The notes under the pieces were generated by a model. It saw only the letters and a program-made list of their open reading frames with translations. It was not told where the DNA came from and made no database searches. DNA of 64,000 bases from Hyphomicrobium sp. (GTDB taxonomy: Bacteria > Pseudomonadota > Alphaproteobacteria > Rhizobiales > Hyphomicrobiaceae), in contig JALHMJ010000003.1 of assembly GCA_022844105.1 (NCBI GenBank), positions 17,887 through 81,886 on the forward strand. Reading direction: 5' to 3'. Positions 62,434 to 64,000 of this stretch are shown here, piece by piece. Numbering within the stretch: the stretch's first letter is position 1; each line of letters starts with the position of its first letter. The position numbers were made by a program, and so were the translations under genes.

Positions 62434-64000
62434 CTAAACTCCGATTTTGCCGCCGCCGATTTTCGTGATGGCCACGACCGAGGGCCTCGGCGGCTGACCG
62501 TCCTTGAAGTCGGGCCAGCGCGTCGTCGGATTTTCGGTAGAGGCGGGCTTCGCTGGATCCTCTGATTCGCCGGGGTGCTGGACGGCGACAAACAACGTCT
62601 CAAGATCCGGAGTGAAATAAGGTCCGCACATTTCCGCCCCTGTGGGGCAGCGGAAGAACAATCGCGATGTCCCGCGCCGCGCACCTTCCGTCTCCAATGC
62701 GAACAGACCGTCAGTGCGGCCCGTAACTTCGAAATTGTTGCCGTCCGTGGCAACCCACAAACGACCGTCCGCATCCACCGCGCAGTTGTCTGGCATTCCA
62801 AACCAGCCGTTCCTGCTGGTTGCGGCATTGAAGGTCGCGCCGACTTCGGCAATCGATGGATCACCGCATTTGACCAGGATCTCCCAAGCAAAGCCCGTAG
62901 TGGCATGGTCGCCTTGATCGGGCAAAATCTCGATGATGTGGCCGAAGCGGTTCTCCGGCCTCGGATTGGCGGCATCCGCTTCCTTCGCTGAACGCTTGTC
63001 GTTGTTGGTCAGTATCACGTAGACCTTGCCGGTCTTCGGATTGACTTCCACGTCTTCAGGCCGGTCCATTTTTGTCGCGCCAAGTGCATCGGCTGCGAGG
63101 CGGGAATGGATAAGAATGTCTCCCTGATCGGTAAAGCTCGACAGTTTTGGATCGCTTGTGACGAGCGGCAGCCATTCTCCCCGCCCGTTCGCATCGAAAC
63201 GCGCAACGTAAAGCGTGCCGGTATCGAGAATATCCATGTTCGCTGCACGGTTGGCCGGATCGACTTTGCCCTCGGTCACGAATTTATAGACGTAGTCAAA
63301 GCGTTGATCGTCACCTTGATAGATGACGAACCGGCCATCCGTGTTGACGATATTCCCGGCGCCTTCGTGCTTGAAGCGTCCAAGTGCGGTCCGCTTCTTC
63401 GGAGTTGAATTCGGATCGAGGGGATCGATCTCAACCACCCAGCCGAAGCGGTTGCATTCGTTCGGCTCCTGTCCAATATCAAATCGGGTATCGACGCGGC
63501 TCCAAGGATAAAACCCCTCGCCAACGCCGTAGCGCCGGAGTTGGGTAGATAGCTTATGTTTCTTGAGGGCCTCTTTGTTGGCGAAGTAGAAATTGAAATT
63601 CTCTTCGCACGTCAGCCACGTGCCCCATGGTGTCACGCCACCGGCGCAGTTGTTGAGCATCCCAAGAACGCGCGTGCCCGACGGGTCACCAATCGTCTGC
63701 ATCAATGGATGTCCGGCCGCCGGTCCGGTAATCTGCATTGGCGTTTGCGCCGTGATGCGACGGGCGTAGTTTGACGTGTCCACGACGTGCCAACGTTCAC
63801 CGATGCGCTTGACCTCAATCACGGTGCCACCGTGCGCAGCCATTGATGAGCGGATCTGCTCGTCGGACATGCTGTCGAGCTTGCCCTTGCGGGTCCACCC
63901 CAGAAGGCCAAAGTACATGAGGTCGTCATTGGTGTACTCGTGGTTGACCACCAGCAGGCCGTGATCGGCGCGGCCGTCGAGCGGGATAAAGCCGATAAAA
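62434..64000 (-). CDS. PhoX-type (DUF839) phosphatase family protein, 5' end outside window
   Basis: The frame is open through the window edge, so only about 520 C-terminal codons are seen. It has the DUF839/PhoX propeller pattern: GGTVIEVKRIGERWHVV, GPAAGHPLMQT, CAGGVTPWGTWLTCEENFN, GRFKHEGAGNIV, the RPEDVEVNPKTGKVYVILTNN strand, FGMPDNCAVDADGRLW and MCGPYFTPDLETLFVAVQHPGE. These supply the calcium and iron ligands of PhoX alkaline phosphatase. PhoX is normally exported by the Tat system; the signal would lie beyond position 64000. Substrate class is inference. Confidence 0.85.
   Translation of the reverse strand, partial: FIGFIPLDGRADHGLLVVNHEYTNDDLMYFGLLGWTRKGKLDSMSDEQIRSSMAAHGGTVIEVKRIGERWHVVDTSNYARRITAQTPMQITGPAAGHPLMQTIGDPSGTRVLGMLNNCAGGVTPWGTWLTCEENFNFYFANKEALKKHKLSTQLRRYGVGEGFYPWSRVDTRFDIGQEPNECNRFGWVVEIDPLDPNSTPKKRTALGRFKHEGAGNIVNTDGRFVIYQGDDQRFDYVYKFVTEGKVDPANRAANMDILDTGTLYVARFDANGRGEWLPLVTSDPKLSSFTDQGDILIHSRLAADALGATKMDRPEDVEVNPKTGKVYVILTNNDKRSAKEADAANPRPENRFGHIIEILPDQGDHATTGFAWEILVKCGDPSIAEVGATFNAATSRNGWFGMPDNCAVDADGRLWVATDGNNFEVTGRTDGLFALETEGARRGTSRLFFRCPTGAEMCGPYFTPDLETLFVAVQHPGESEDPAKPASTENPTTRWPDFKDGQPPRPSVVAITKIGGGKIGV

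Noticed and set aside
61368-62975. Minus-strand frame of 535 codons over the L,D-transpeptidase and the PhoX gene end
   Set aside because: It overlaps the YkuD gene and runs in a different frame from the PhoX product; no motif is seen.

Overview
The window is a GC-rich chromosomal segment of an alphaproteobacterium, most likely of the order Hyphomicrobiales (Rhizobiales). That placement is inferred from the alphaproteobacterial gene neighbourhoods: rpsA-sppA-ihfB-lapA-trpFBA-accD-folC, the chvI-chvG-hprK-EIIA-HPr cluster next to ahcY, a DivL-type tyrosine 'kinase', pckA beside chvGI, and a bioBFDAZ operon that uses BioZ. Codon use and base composition look even throughout. I saw no tRNA, rRNA, insertion sequence, prophage or CRISPR array.

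Layout. 1-7759 (+): the 3' end of rpsA, a 52-bp tandem repeat and a terminator, then sppA, ihfB, lapA, the tryptophan genes trpF-trpB-trpA, accD and folC. 7832-25584 (-): an 18-kb co-directional block that reads, in transcription order, chvI, chvG, a short hprK, EIIA-Man, HPr, ahcY, divL, a tsaE-amgK fusion, murU, addB, addA, trxA. It joins envelope and acid sensing, the regulatory PTS, the methyl cycle, cell-cycle control, tRNA modification, peptidoglycan recycling and recombination. 25781-34215: a HugZ-like protein, pckA, a lipid-kinase-like protein, a fatty-acid desaturase, a secreted three-repeat protein and a D-lactate dehydrogenase-type flavoprotein. 34534-43501 (+): an exopolysaccharide/type I secretion island made of a GDP-mannose/UDP-glucose dehydrogenase, a 1069-aa RTX protein, a type I secretion ABC protein with an unusually degenerate ATPase domain, a short HlyD-type adaptor, a membrane-anchored polysaccharide-lyase-14-like protein and a small membrane protein. 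43723-52872: a degenerate nuclease-like membrane protein, two tandem secreted TPR paralogues, a FucP-type sugar transporter, a TetR regulator, a ribbon-helix-helix regulator with a striking phased operator ahead of a PHB-depolymerase-type esterase, a DUF2852-like protein, a metallophosphatase and a secreted caspase-like protein. 52945-58003 (-): the biotin operon bioB-bioF-bioD-bioA-bioZ. 58209-64000: two small secreted proteins (one PliI-like), a partner-switching module (STAS, RsbW-like kinase, cNMP-binding/PP2C phosphatase), an L,D-transpeptidase and a PhoX-type protein that runs off the window.

The best candidate for something undescribed is the 34.5-43.5 kb island. A uronic-acid-forming dehydrogenase, a calcium-binding repeat protein with a tandem ~330-aa duplication, its exporter and a lyase-like anchored protein look like one system that makes, exports and trims a calcium-binding surface matrix. 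The exporter ATPase keeps Walker A and B but has lost the signature motif, the Q-loop Gln and the H-loop His. Second candidates are the four-site operator at 48489-48526 and the 52-bp repeat array behind rpsA. Functions are read from motifs and neighbourhood only; no database search was run.
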